Of a stretch of DNA of 64,000 nucleotides, positions 17,029 through 25,804 are shown one piece after another. Below the pieces are notes generated by a model. It did no database searches, had not been told where the DNA came from, and worked only from the letters and a program-made list of their open reading frames with translations. How positions within the stretch are numbered: position 1 is the stretch's first letter; each line of letters starts with the position of its first letter. Source of the DNA: Chryseobacterium paludis. Its GTDB lineage: Bacteria; Bacteroidota; Bacteroidia; Flavobacteriales; Weeksellaceae. Made by a program: the position numbers and the translations under genes. The DNA is taken from the NCBI RefSeq assembly GCF_025403485.1, contig NZ_CP099966.1, forward strand, positions 4,067,001 to 4,131,000, read 5' to 3'.

Positions 17029-18162
17029 ATGAATGTAGGAATTATCGGTGCCGGAACTATGGGGATAGGCATCGCACAAGTAGCCGCAACGAACGGGTGC
17101 AAAGTTTGGGTATATGACGCCAATCCAAAACAGGTAGAAACGGCAACTGTAGGTTTGGAAAAAACATTAACCAAACTGGTAGATAAGCAGAAAATTTCAG
17201 CAGAAAAGATGACTGAAATTTTAACAAATATTTGTATCGCTACAGAATTAAAAGATTTCAAAGACTGTGAATTAGTCATTGAGGCCATTATAGAAAATAA
17301 AGAAATCAAAACCAAGGTTTTCACAGAATTAGAAAGTCATGTTTCTGAAAATTGTGTCATTGGTTCCAATACATCATCCATTTCTATCACCTCTCTTGGT
17401 GCAGAATTAAAGAAACCTGAGCGTTTCATAGGAATTCATTTTTTCAATCCAGCACCATTAATGCCTTTGATTGAAATTATTCCCTCTTTATTAACAGAAA
17501 AATCTTTAGCAGAGAAAATCTATAACCTCATGAAAGAATGGGGAAAAACACCAGTGATTGCAAAAGATATTCCCGGGTTTATTGTTAACAGAATTGCCAG
17601 ACCTTATTATGGAGAAGGTTTAAGAATTGTTGAAGAAAATATGGCAACACCGGAACAGGTGGATGATGCCATGAGAACTTTAGGGAACTTTAAAATGGGA
17701 CCGTTTGAACTAATGGATCTGATTGGTGTTGATATTAATTTTTCGGTAACAACTACTGTTTACAAAGATTATTTTAATGATCCTAAATACAAGCCTTCTT
17801 TATTGCAACAGCGTATGTCTGAAGCTAAGCTTCATGGCAGAAAAACAGGAAAGGGCTTCTATGATTATGCTGAAGGAGCAGAGAAACCTGTTGCTCAAAA
17901 GGACGATGCATTATATCAACAAATATTTTTACGAATTATTTCTATGTTGATCAATGAAGCAGTTGAGGCAAAAAGATTAGGTGTTGCTAATGATGAAGAT
18001 ATCGAATTGGCAATGCAGAAAGGGGTAAACTATCCGAAAGGATTACTAGCCTGGGGAAAAGAAATAGGATATTCAAAAATTTCCGAAACCTTACAAAGTC
18101 TTTATGAAGAATATCAGGAAGAAAGATACAGACAAAGCCCATTGTTAAAAAAACTTTTTTAG
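17029..18162 (+). CDS. paaH: 3-hydroxyacyl-CoA dehydrogenase (3-hydroxyadipyl-CoA dehydrogenase)
   Basis: 377 residues from the ATG at 17029 (MNVGIIGAGTMG); upstream in-frame starts would put repeat-derived sequence in front of the Rossmann motif GAGTMG. The NAD-binding domain (1-190) has the catalytic His in GIHFFNPAPLMPLIEI (GIHFFNPAP signature), and the C-terminal helical HADH domain follows (about 190-290) plus a second, partial HADH-C-like segment. It oxidises 3-hydroxyadipyl-CoA to 3-oxoadipyl-CoA. The stop is one base from the next start. Confidence 0.94.
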   Translation: MNVGIIGAGTMGIGIAQVAATNGCKVWVYDANPKQVETATVGLEKTLTKLVDKQKISAEKMTEILTNICIATELKDFKDCELVIEAIIENKEIKTKVFTELESHVSENCVIGSNTSSISITSLGAELKKPERFIGIHFFNPAPLMPLIEIIPSLLTEKSLAEKIYNLMKEWGKTPVIAKDIPGFIVNRIARPYYGEGLRIVEENMATPEQVDDAMRTLGNFKMGPFELMDLIGVDINFSVTTTVYKDYFNDPKYKPSLLQQRMSEAKLHGRKTGKGFYDYAEGAEKPVAQKDDALYQQIFLRIISMLINEAVEAKRLGVANDEDIELAMQKGVNYPKGLLAWGKEIGYSKISETLQSLYEEYQEERYRQSPLLKKLF

Positions 18163-18163
18163 T

Positions 18164-18481
18164 TTGGATAATAAGAATCAGATAATAGATTTAGAGGTAT
18201 TCAGAGTTGAATTGGAACTAAGGCTCCTAAATGAAAAACAATATTTGATTCAGGAACTTTCTTTGATCGAAGATTTTCAGGAAAGACTTGAATTATTAGG
18301 AAAATTTAATGATAAATATAAAGAGCTTATAAAAAGAATGGCCAATGAAAATGGGATTGATTTAAAATCTCTTTATCAATCTGGAACTCTTTCGTATGAG
18401 CAGATAATTCTTGGTAAAACGATGGGCATTTATGACAAATTGGTGGAAGAATTATATGAAGAAATAACAAGCGTAAATTAA
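18164..18481 (+). CDS. Uncharacterised small helical protein inside the paa operon
   Basis: 105 residues from a TTG at 18164, with no in-frame ATG nearby. It is highly charged and predicted almost wholly helical (heptad-like Leu and Ile around residues 12-60). No signal peptide, membrane segment or metal motif. It lies one base after paaH and two bases before paaI, so it is co-transcribed and very probably translated by coupling. I do not recognise the family. A role as accessory or adaptor protein for the pathway is only a guess from position. Confidence 0.7.
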   Translation: MDNKNQIIDLEVFRVELELRLLNEKQYLIQELSLIEDFQERLELLGKFNDKYKELIKRMANENGIDLKSLYQSGTLSYEQIILGKTMGIYDKLVEELYEEITSVN

Positions 18482-18483
18482 AA

Positions 18484-18897
18484 ATGAATCCGAGACAGGT
18501 TGCAGATTATATGCTCGATCAGGATTATTTCTCCCAATGGATGAATATCAAAATGATTGAGGTAAAAGAAAATTATTGTTTAATAGAGATGCCCATCAAA
18601 AAAGATATGATTAATGGGCTTAAAACGGTTCATGGAGGGGTTACATTTGCTTTTGCAGATTCCGCATTGGCCTTTTCGTCCAACAATACCGGAGATGCAG
18701 CTGTTGCGCTGAACTGTACGATCAATTTTACTAAAGCTGGAAAAGAAGGTGATATATTCAGAGCAGAAAGTAAATTGGTTAACAATACGAGAAGAACAGC
18801 GATCTACGATATTTTGATCACCAATCAAAACGAGGAGTTGATTGCAAAATTTGTAGGGACCGTTTATAAAATTGGAAAAAAAGTAACAGAATTATAA
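18484..18897 (+). CDS. paaI: Hotdog-fold acyl-CoA thioesterase PaaI
   Basis: 137 residues, the family size. The hotdog thioesterase motif TVHGGVTFAFADSALAFSSN (HGG at about residues 50-53, with the following Asp acting as catalytic acid/base) is intact. PaaI hydrolyses aromatic and hydroxylated acyl-CoA by-products, freeing CoA when the pathway stalls. Two bases separate it from the unknown gene upstream. Confidence 0.93.
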   Translation: MNPRQVADYMLDQDYFSQWMNIKMIEVKENYCLIEMPIKKDMINGLKTVHGGVTFAFADSALAFSSNNTGDAAVALNCTINFTKAGKEGDIFRAESKLVNNTRRTAIYDILITNQNEELIAKFVGTVYKIGKKVTEL

Positions 18898-18965
18898 AAA
18901 GATATGAGACATCAGATGAGCGTTTGTCTAAAATCTGAAGTTAGTATCTAAAAATCTAAATAAAA

Positions 18966-20171
18966 ATGAATAACGTTTACATCATAGATTATATCAGAAC
19001 TCCTATTTCAAAACTACAGGGAGGTTTATCAGAAGTTAGAGCCGATGATTTGGCAGCAGTGGTTATCAAAGAAATTATTGCCAGAAACCCTGAAGTTCCG
19101 GTAGAAGAAATTGAAGATGTTATTTTTGGATGTGCCAATCAGGCAGGAGAAGATAATCGTAACGTAGCAAGAATGGCTCTTTTATTAGCCGGGCTACCTT
19201 ATAAAATAGGTGGTGAAACCGTAAATAGACTTTGTGCTTCAGGTATGTCGGCTGTTGCCAATGCGTTCAGATCTATTGCTTCTGGTGAGGGAGAAATTTA
19301 TATCGCTGGCGGAGTAGAACATATGACCCGTTCACCGTATGTAATGTCAAAACCTAGTGCAGCTTTTGGAAGAGATAGCCAGATGTTTGATACCACTTTC
19401 GGATGGCGTTTTATCAACCCTAAAATGAAAGAACTATATGGTGTTGATGGAATGGGAGATACTGCTGAGAATCTTGCAGATATGCATAATATCAGTAGAG
19501 AGGATCAGGATAAATTTGCGCTTTGGTCTCAACAAAAAGCTACAAAAGCCCAGGAAAGTGGAAGATTGGCAGAAGAAATTGTAAAAGTGGAGATTCCACA
19601 AAGAAAAGGAGAGGCTAAGATTTTTGATAAGGATGAATTTATTAAACCAACTTCATCTATGGAAGGTTTGGGGAAACTTCGTCCCGCTTTTAGAAAGGAA
19701 GGAACTGTAACAGCTGGAAATGCTTCCGGAATGAATGATGGTGCTGCAGCACTTATTTTAGCAAGTGAAGAAGCGGTTCAGAAATATGGTTTAAAACCAA
19801 AAGCAAAGATCTTAGGATCAGCTGTAGCCGGTGTTGAGCCAAGAATCATGGGAATTGGTCCTGTAGAAGCTACACAAAAACTATTGAAGAGATTAAATCT
19901 TTCATTAGAAGACATAGACATCATTGAATTGAACGAAGCTTTTGCTGCACAAGCTTTAGCAGTAACAAGAAGCTTAGGATTAAAAGATGATGATATAAGA
20001 GTGAATCCAAATGGAGGCGCAATTGCCATTGGACATCCACTTGGTGTTTCAGGAGCAAGAATTATTGGTTCTGCAGCAATGGAACTTCAAAAGCAAGATA
20101 AAAAATATGCATTATGTACCCTTTGTATCGGTGTCGGTCAGGGATATGCAATGGTTATTGAAAAAATTTAG
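18966..20171 (+). CDS. paaJ: Thiolase: 3-oxoadipyl-CoA / 3-oxo-5,6-dehydrosuberyl-CoA thiolase
   Basis: 401 residues. The nucleophile Cys is in NRLCASGMSA (about residue 90), the catalytic His is in GGAIAIGHPLGVSGAR, and the second Cys is in LCTLCIGVGQG. It cleaves 3-oxo-acyl-CoA with CoA, releasing acetyl-CoA and either succinyl-CoA or 2,3-dehydroadipyl-CoA in this pathway. Context in the paa cluster decides the substrate over general beta-oxidation thiolases. The 68-base spacer before it carries GACATCAGATGAG and AAAATCTGAAG words similar to the clpB-tetR spacer. Confidence 0.93.
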   Translation: MNNVYIIDYIRTPISKLQGGLSEVRADDLAAVVIKEIIARNPEVPVEEIEDVIFGCANQAGEDNRNVARMALLLAGLPYKIGGETVNRLCASGMSAVANAFRSIASGEGEIYIAGGVEHMTRSPYVMSKPSAAFGRDSQMFDTTFGWRFINPKMKELYGVDGMGDTAENLADMHNISREDQDKFALWSQQKATKAQESGRLAEEIVKVEIPQRKGEAKIFDKDEFIKPTSSMEGLGKLRPAFRKEGTVTAGNASGMNDGAAALILASEEAVQKYGLKPKAKILGSAVAGVEPRIMGIGPVEATQKLLKRLNLSLEDIDIIELNEAFAAQALAVTRSLGLKDDDIRVNPNGGAIAIGHPLGVSGARIIGSAAMELQKQDKKYALCTLCIGVGQGYAMVIEKI

Positions 20172-20289
20172 CTTACTAATGTAACGATCTAACAATGTAT
20201 CAGTGTAACAATATTGATGTAATGTTGAAATGTTAATATTGTTCACTGGTAAACTGATACATTGTTAAAATAAATTAATTAAAAATACG
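20172..20289. repeat. Long TAACAATGTATCAGT inverted-repeat spacer between paaJ and paaY
   Basis: TAACAATGTATCAGT at about 20189-20203 is matched by its inverse ACTGATACATTGTTA further right, with nested GTAACAATATTGATG and TTAATATTGTTCAC. It is the best copy of the element also seen between paaA/paaB and paaD/paaG. There is no T-run. Confidence 0.6.
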
Positions 20290-20883
20290 ATGAACATCTA
20301 TTCATATCATGGGATTCGTCCGGTAATCAAACCATCGGCGTATATTCATCCACAAGCTGTGATTATTGGTAATGTGGAAATTGGCGAAGAAGTTTATATA
20401 GGACCCAATGCTGTCATTCGTGGAGATTGGGGTAAGATTATTATAAAAGATGGAGCTAATGTTCAGGAAAACTGTACGTTACATGTATTCCCGAATATTG
20501 AAACTATTTTAGAGGAATCTGCTCATATTGGGCATGGCGCGATTATTCATTCCGGGCATATTGGTAAAAATTGCCTTGTTGGAATGAATGCCGTTGTAAT
20601 GGATAAAGCAGTGATTGGTGATGAGTGCATTATTGGTGCTTTAGCCTTTGTTCCTGCGAACTTTATATGTGGACCAAGAAAGTTGATTGTAGGAAGCCCT
20701 GCAAAGATAATACGTGATGTCTCTGATGATATGATCCGTTGGAAAACTGAGGGGACAAAATTATATCAGGAACTAGCCAGAGAAGGCAGGGAAGCTATTC
20801 TCCCTTGTGAACCTTTCTCTGAATTTGTAGAACAGACCCCAACCAAAATTGTTGATTACAGCATCTGGGCAGATATTAAATAA
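20290..20883 (+). CDS. paaY: Gamma-carbonic anhydrase-like hexapeptide-repeat protein (PaaY-like)
   Basis: 197 residues. A left-handed beta-helix built from hexapeptide repeats covers about 15-170 (AVIIGNVEIGEEVYIGPNA and onward), with the metal-binding His residues expected in the HGAIIHSGHIG region. In phenylacetate clusters this family member, PaaY, is a thioesterase that relieves dead-end CoA esters. The neighbour two bases downstream starts in the same transcript. The symbol is assigned from family plus cluster context. Confidence 0.85.
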   Translation: MNIYSYHGIRPVIKPSAYIHPQAVIIGNVEIGEEVYIGPNAVIRGDWGKIIIKDGANVQENCTLHVFPNIETILEESAHIGHGAIIHSGHIGKNCLVGMNAVVMDKAVIGDECIIGALAFVPANFICGPRKLIVGSPAKIIRDVSDDMIRWKTEGTKLYQELAREGREAILPCEPFSEFVEQTPTKIVDYSIWADIK

Positions 20884-20885
20884 TT

Positions 20886-21713
20886 ATGATTAAAAAAATT
20901 TTTACCCTGTGTAGTATTTTGTTTGCATTTCATTTTGTGGTTTTAGCACAGAATGAAACTGTAAAACCACTTACTATCGGAGAAATTAGGACGGTAAAAT
21001 CTAAAATATTAAACGAAGAAAGGATTTTAAATATTTACCTTCCTCAGGGTTTTGATAAAACAAAATCGTATCCGGTTATTTATTTGCTGGATGGTAGTAT
21101 GAATGAAGATTTTATTCACGTTTCAGGATTAGTACAGTTTTTTAATCAGATGTATGCTATGCCCGAAACTGTTGTTGTGGGAATTGCAAATGTGGACCGA
21201 AAGAGAGATTTTACATTTCATACCGATTTAAAAGATTTACAAAAAGATTATCCTACAACTGGACATTCTGATAAGTTCATTAGTTTTCTTGAAAAAGAAT
21301 TAAAACCCTATATAGAAACGCAGTTTAAAACAACTGATACATATTTGTTTGGGCAATCTCTTGGAGGACTTTTGGCAACTGAAATTCTTTTGAAAAAACC
21401 TGAAATGTTCAATAATTACTTTATCATCAGTCCAAGTTTATGGTGGGATGACGAAAGTCTTTTAAAACAGGCAAAAGAATTACTTGGCAAATCGTCAGAT
21501 ACAAGGAAGTTCGTTTATATTTCTGTGGGAAAAGGTGAACATCCGGTTATGGTAAAAGATGCGGAGTCTATTTATGATATTCTTAAAAGCTCTGGTAAGA
21601 AAAACTGGACCGTAGAATATAAAATGATGGAAGGAGATAATCATGCGACGATTTTGCATCGAAGCTTGTATGAGGGATTAGTAAAATTATTTCCATATAA
21701 AGAAACTAAATAA
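20886..21713 (+). CDS. Secreted alpha/beta-hydrolase, putative esterase (esterase D / Fes-type)
   Basis: 275 residues with a signal peptide (MIKKIFTLCSILFAFHFVVLAQ) and the nucleophile elbow GQSLGG at about residue 158. A late acid and the His in GDNHATILHRS complete a plausible triad. This domain is shared by esterases and siderophore hydrolases; the substrate is not evident. It begins two bases after paaY but its product is exported, so it is probably a passenger of the paa transcript, not a pathway enzyme. Confidence 0.85.
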   Translation: MIKKIFTLCSILFAFHFVVLAQNETVKPLTIGEIRTVKSKILNEERILNIYLPQGFDKTKSYPVIYLLDGSMNEDFIHVSGLVQFFNQMYAMPETVVVGIANVDRKRDFTFHTDLKDLQKDYPTTGHSDKFISFLEKELKPYIETQFKTTDTYLFGQSLGGLLATEILLKKPEMFNNYFIISPSLWWDDESLLKQAKELLGKSSDTRKFVYISVGKGEHPVMVKDAESIYDILKSSGKKNWTVEYKMMEGDNHATILHRSLYEGLVKLFPYKETK

Positions 21714-21777
21714 ATATTTTCAGCTCAATAAGAAATATTGAGGTAAATGACCACTAACATTAACTCTTGTTTTTATC

Positions 21778-22623
21778 ATGAAAAAACTCCTATTAATCCT
21801 AAGCTTGTTTTTGAGTTTTATTTTAAATGCTCAAAATTCTATACCGTTTACACTGAATGAGTATGGACATATTATGATTAAAGTGAAGGTGGATAATGTA
21901 GAAGGTAATTTTATTTTTGATACGGGAGCTGGCCTCAATGTTTATTTTGAGAAATTTGCGAAGAAGCTTTCAAAAAAAGAATCTTACAATTTTTTTGTAG
22001 GACACAGAGCGACCGGAGAAGCTATAGATTGTCCGCTTTATCGGTCTGAAAATCTTGTAATAGGGAAAAATAATTTCAAAGATCAGACTTATAGTACTTT
22101 TGATGTAGATTTTCCCAATATAGATGGCTTGATCTCTCTTCATACATTTCAGAATTTACCAGTGACCATTGATTATGAAAAAAGCGAATTGGTCTTTGGA
22201 GATATAAAAAATTCAGACAAGAAAAAATTTATTGATATACAGATAGCCGATGAGGCAGGTAAAGCAATTGATATTTTTACGAATGTAAAAGTAAATAATA
22301 AAATCACTATTCAGGTCTCTCTGGATTCTGGATCAGGAAAGGGAGCTTATGGTTTTAGTTCACGCTTTTTAGATGTCTTGGGATTAAATAAAGCTGATTT
22401 TAAAACCATAGAGGCAAAGAGTGATTTTAATAATGAAAAATCTAATAAAGTATATAATGGAAGTGTTGCAGAAATTGCGACCGTAAATGGGCTGGCTAAA
22501 GTTGAGAATCCTAAAGCTCGTTTTGTGGATGGGCTCATATACGAAGGTATAACAGGTATTGACTGGATTGGAAAAAAGATTACAATCAGTATTCCGGATA
22601 AGAAAATATACATTATAAAATAA
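21778..22623 (+). CDS. Secreted retropepsin-like aspartyl protease
   Basis: 281 residues with a signal peptide ending near residue 19 (FILNAQ). Two pepsin-type half sites are seen: FIFDTGAGLNVYF (Asp-Thr-Gly, about residue 45) and VSLDSGSGKGAYGFSS (Asp-Ser-Gly, about residue 182). This is the layout of the bacterial two-domain aspartyl protease family common in Bacteroidota. It lies between the esterase and paaZ on the same strand; spacers of 64 and 42 bases lack terminators. Cell location periplasmic or surface. Confidence 0.83.
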   Translation: MKKLLLILSLFLSFILNAQNSIPFTLNEYGHIMIKVKVDNVEGNFIFDTGAGLNVYFEKFAKKLSKKESYNFFVGHRATGEAIDCPLYRSENLVIGKNNFKDQTYSTFDVDFPNIDGLISLHTFQNLPVTIDYEKSELVFGDIKNSDKKKFIDIQIADEAGKAIDIFTNVKVNNKITIQVSLDSGSGKGAYGFSSRFLDVLGLNKADFKTIEAKSDFNNEKSNKVYNGSVAEIATVNGLAKVENPKARFVDGLIYEGITGIDWIGKKITISIPDKKIYIIK

Positions 22624-22665
22624 ATAAGACAAAATCTATATTTACAGTAAACTCTGTTTTAAATT

Positions 22666-25161
22666 ATGGAAAAATTAAAGAATTATATCTACGGAGAATG
22701 GGTAGAAGGTACCGGAGGCGGTATTCCTTTGTATAATGCTGTTACTGGTGAACAAGTTGCTGTTTCAGATACAGAAGGACTTAATTTTGAACAAGCTCTT
22801 GATTTCGGAAGAACGATAGGCTACAAAAACTTATCCTCCATGACTTTCTATGATAGAGGGGAAATGCTAAAAAAAGTAGCATTATACCTATTAGAAAGGA
22901 AGAAGAAATATTACGAATTATCTTACAAAACAGGAGCAACACATATCGATTCATGGGTAGATATAGAGGGAGGTTTTGGTACTTTCTTTACCTATTCAGG
23001 ATTAGCGAAAAGAATGCTTCCTAATACCCCATTTTGGGTAGATGGAGATACACAGAAAATCTCTACTAACGGAACTCATTTAGGAACCCATATTTTAACA
23101 CCTAGTGAAGGAGTCTCTGTGCAGATCAATGCTTACAACTTTCCGGTTTGGGGAATGCTGGAGAAATTATCAACTTCTTTATTGGCGGGAGTTCCATCTA
23201 TTGTGAAGCCTTCACCTTTTGGTTCTTATTTGACGAATGCTGTATTTCAGGATATGATCGAAAGTGGTGTACTTCCTGAAGGTGCTGTACAATTGGTTTG
23301 TGGGGAACCTGGAAATATTCTGGATTATGTTCAGGATGGGGATTCCGTATTATTTACAGGATCTGCCAATACGGGGAGAAAATTAAAATCCTTATCATCT
23401 GTTGCTGGAAATGCAGTACGTTTCAATATGGAGGCCGATTCTCTAAATTGCTCGATTCTTGGATTGGATGCAAAACCTGGAACTCCGGAATTTGATTTAT
23501 TTATCAAAGAAGTTCGAAATGAGATGACAACCAAAGCCGGACAGAAATGTACCGCAATCAGAAGAATTATTGTTCCTGAGAATTTAATAGGTGATGTTCA
23601 GAATGCATTGTCTAAAGCTTTGGATCAGACAAAAATAGGAAACCCTTTAAGCAGGGAAACAAAAATGGGATCTTTAGTTGGAAAACAACAATATGATGAG
23701 GTTTTAAGAAAAATAAATATTTTAAAAACTGAAACCGAACTGGTATACGATGGGAAGCATGAGCTTGTAGATGCTGATTATGAAAAAGGTTCATTTATGA
23801 GTCCTAAGTTATTCTTAAATGATAAACCTTTCGAAAAGAATATCTCTCATGATGTAGAAGCCTTTGGACCTGTTTCTACATTAATGCCTTACAAAGATGC
23901 AGAAGAAGCTGCGGCATTGGCAAAAAGAGGAAAAGGAAGTTTGGTGGGGTCTATTATTTCTAATGATGATCAGTTTGTTGCTGAAACTTCTTGGAAAATG
24001 GCTTCTCAGCATGGAAGAATTTATGTGCTGAACAGAGATAATGCTAAAGAAAGTACAGGTCACGGTTCACCACTTCCAACTTTGATGCACGGAGGTCCTG
24101 GTAGAGCTGGAGGTGGAGAGGAAATGGGTGGCTTAAGTGGTCTTCATTTCTTCCTTCAAAAAACAGCTATTCAGGGATCACCTGATATCCTGACAGCTAT
24201 TACTAAAGTATATCAGCAGGGAGCAGAGAAGAAAATGGCGGATAAGCATCCGTTTCAGAAATATTTTGAAGATGTTGAGGTTGGAGATTCACTGGAAACA
24301 GCAGGTCGGACAGTTACCGATGCAGATATCGTTAATTTCTCTAATGTTTCATGGGATCACTTCTATGCACATACCGATGCAACAAGTCTTACAGGAACGA
24401 TCTTTGATAAAACCGTAGCCCATGGATATTTCATTCTTTCTGCAGCAGCAGGATTATTTGTTTCAGGTAAGAAAGGACCGGTAATCGCAAATTATGGATT
24501 GGAAAACTGTTCTTTCTTTAAGCCTGTTTATGCTGGAGATACTATTACGGTTTATTTAACAGCGAAAGAAAAAATCAATAGAGGGGTAAAAGGAAGAAAC
24601 ATCCCTTCAGGGGTTGTAAAATGGTTGGTCGAGGTAATCAATCAAAGGGATGAGGTGGTTTGTGTGGCTACAATTTTAACATTGGTTGCAAAAAAATCTC
24701 CTTTTATCGATTTAAACCTGAAGAATATTCAAAAAATCTTAAATGGTTTAACTGAAAATACCCAATCAAATTGGGGGAAAATGTCTCCACAACAGATGAT
24801 TGAACATCTTGAACATGCAGTTTTGGTAAGTTTAGGCGAACCAGAAGCTGAAAAATGTTTCACACCAGAGGAGCAATTGGAAAAATGGCAGGATTCTTTA
24901 TACAATCACAGAAAAATGCCGAAAGATTTTCCAGCACCTTTCCTGGCTGAAGATGAGACTTTGTTAGATTTACGTCATAAAAATCTTGAAATTGCTAAGC
25001 AGTCTTTCATGGATAACTTGAAAAGATTCTCAATTTACTACAAAGAAAATCCACAGGCAGAACATGCTAATTTTGTGTTTGGGAAGCTTAATAAAGAAAT
25101 GTGGGAACTGATGCATAAAAAACATTTTACACATCACTTTGAACAGTTTGGATTAATTTAA
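22666..25161 (+). CDS. paaZ: PaaZ, bifunctional oxepin-CoA hydrolase / 3-oxo-5,6-dehydrosuberyl-CoA semialdehyde dehydrogenase, with an extra C-terminal domain
   Basis: 831 residues against about 680 for the E. coli enzyme. The aldehyde dehydrogenase domain (1 to about 520) keeps the general base Glu256 (FNMEAD) and nucleophile Cys295 (GQKCTA), the same numbers as in E. coli. The MaoC-type hydratase (about 530-680) keeps Asp564 and His569 (WDHFYAH). Residues about 690-831 form an added helical domain with HLEHAVL and HKKHFTHHFEQFG His-rich segments, which resembles DinB/DUF1569 proteins. It opens the oxepin ring and oxidises the aldehyde. It is the last gene before a strong terminator. Confidence 0.95.
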   Translation: MEKLKNYIYGEWVEGTGGGIPLYNAVTGEQVAVSDTEGLNFEQALDFGRTIGYKNLSSMTFYDRGEMLKKVALYLLERKKKYYELSYKTGATHIDSWVDIEGGFGTFFTYSGLAKRMLPNTPFWVDGDTQKISTNGTHLGTHILTPSEGVSVQINAYNFPVWGMLEKLSTSLLAGVPSIVKPSPFGSYLTNAVFQDMIESGVLPEGAVQLVCGEPGNILDYVQDGDSVLFTGSANTGRKLKSLSSVAGNAVRFNMEADSLNCSILGLDAKPGTPEFDLFIKEVRNEMTTKAGQKCTAIRRIIVPENLIGDVQNALSKALDQTKIGNPLSRETKMGSLVGKQQYDEVLRKINILKTETELVYDGKHELVDADYEKGSFMSPKLFLNDKPFEKNISHDVEAFGPVSTLMPYKDAEEAAALAKRGKGSLVGSIISNDDQFVAETSWKMASQHGRIYVLNRDNAKESTGHGSPLPTLMHGGPGRAGGGEEMGGLSGLHFFLQKTAIQGSPDILTAITKVYQQGAEKKMADKHPFQKYFEDVEVGDSLETAGRTVTDADIVNFSNVSWDHFYAHTDATSLTGTIFDKTVAHGYFILSAAAGLFVSGKKGPVIANYGLENCSFFKPVYAGDTITVYLTAKEKINRGVKGRNIPSGVVKWLVEVINQRDEVVCVATILTLVAKKSPFIDLNLKNIQKILNGLTENTQSNWGKMSPQQMIEHLEHAVLVSLGEPEAEKCFTPEEQLEKWQDSLYNHRKMPKDFPAPFLAEDETLLDLRHKNLEIAKQSFMDNLKRFSIYYKENPQAEHANFVFGKLNKEMWELMHKKHFTHHFEQFGLI

Positions 25162-25185
25162 TTCAAAATAAATAATGATATTTGA

Positions 25186-25210
25186 GGGAGCTTTATTGGC
25201 TCCCTTTTTT
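25186..25210 (+). terminator. Terminator at the end of the paa cluster
   Basis: GGGAGC-TTTATTG-GCTCCC followed by six T, 25 bases beyond the paaZ stop. It also shows that the ATG at 25175 is not the start of the next gene. Confidence 0.88.
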
Positions 25211-25225
25211 AATCAACAAAATACT

Positions 25226-25762
25226 ATGGAATTAAAATTTTTTAAGGATTTCGATTTTACCGATTTTTGGGATAATGATGACTATTCCATAAAAGAATAT
25301 ATAGAAATTTTTCCTAATGATGAATTAATTACATCTATTGAGCAAGACTTAGGATATAGATTACCAGACTCTTACATCGAGCTCATGAAATTTCAAAATG
25401 GAGGAATGCCAAAAAAGAACTGCTTTCCGACTTCCGAAAGCACTTCCTGGGCTGAGGATCACGTTGCAATTACTGGAATTATGGGAATAGGAAGAAATAA
25501 ACAGTATTCTATTTGTGGAGCGTTGGGAAGCCAATTTATGATTGCCGAATGGGAGTATCCTGATGATGGGGTTTATATTTGTGATTGTCCTTCCGCTGGA
25601 CATGATATGATTCTACTGGATTATTCAAAATGTGGTAAAAAGGGCGAGCCGGAAGTGGTGCATGTAGATCAGGAAAATGATTACAAAAAAACATTTCTTG
25701 CAAAAGATTTTGAAACTTTCATTAAAGGCCTAAAAGATGAAGAAGAATTTGATTACAATTAA
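25226..25762 (+). CDS. SMI1/KNR4 (SUKH)-like protein
   Basis: 178 residues from the ATG at 25226; the earlier in-frame ATG at 25175 would read through the paa terminator. The central region has the SMI1/KNR4 pattern: an initial IEQDLGYRLPDSYIELMKFQNGG segment (quoted by its start, LGYRLPDSYIELM), then a GIGRN turn and WEYPDDGVYICDCPSAGHD. In many bacteria this fold serves as an immunity protein for secreted toxins, but no toxin gene is adjacent, so the role here is open. No signal peptide. Confidence 0.8.
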   Translation: MELKFFKDFDFTDFWDNDDYSIKEYIEIFPNDELITSIEQDLGYRLPDSYIELMKFQNGGMPKKNCFPTSESTSWAEDHVAITGIMGIGRNKQYSICGALGSQFMIAEWEYPDDGVYICDCPSAGHDMILLDYSKCGKKGEPEVVHVDQENDYKKTFLAKDFETFIKGLKDEEEFDYN

Positions 25763-25804
25763 ATAAGGCTGTAATTTTAAGACTTAATTCAAAATATAAA
25801 AATA

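Noticed and set aside
16926..17117. A 63-codon plus-strand frame overlapping the paaH start
   Set aside because: It lies in repeat sequence and the out-of-frame start of paaH; no homology pattern.
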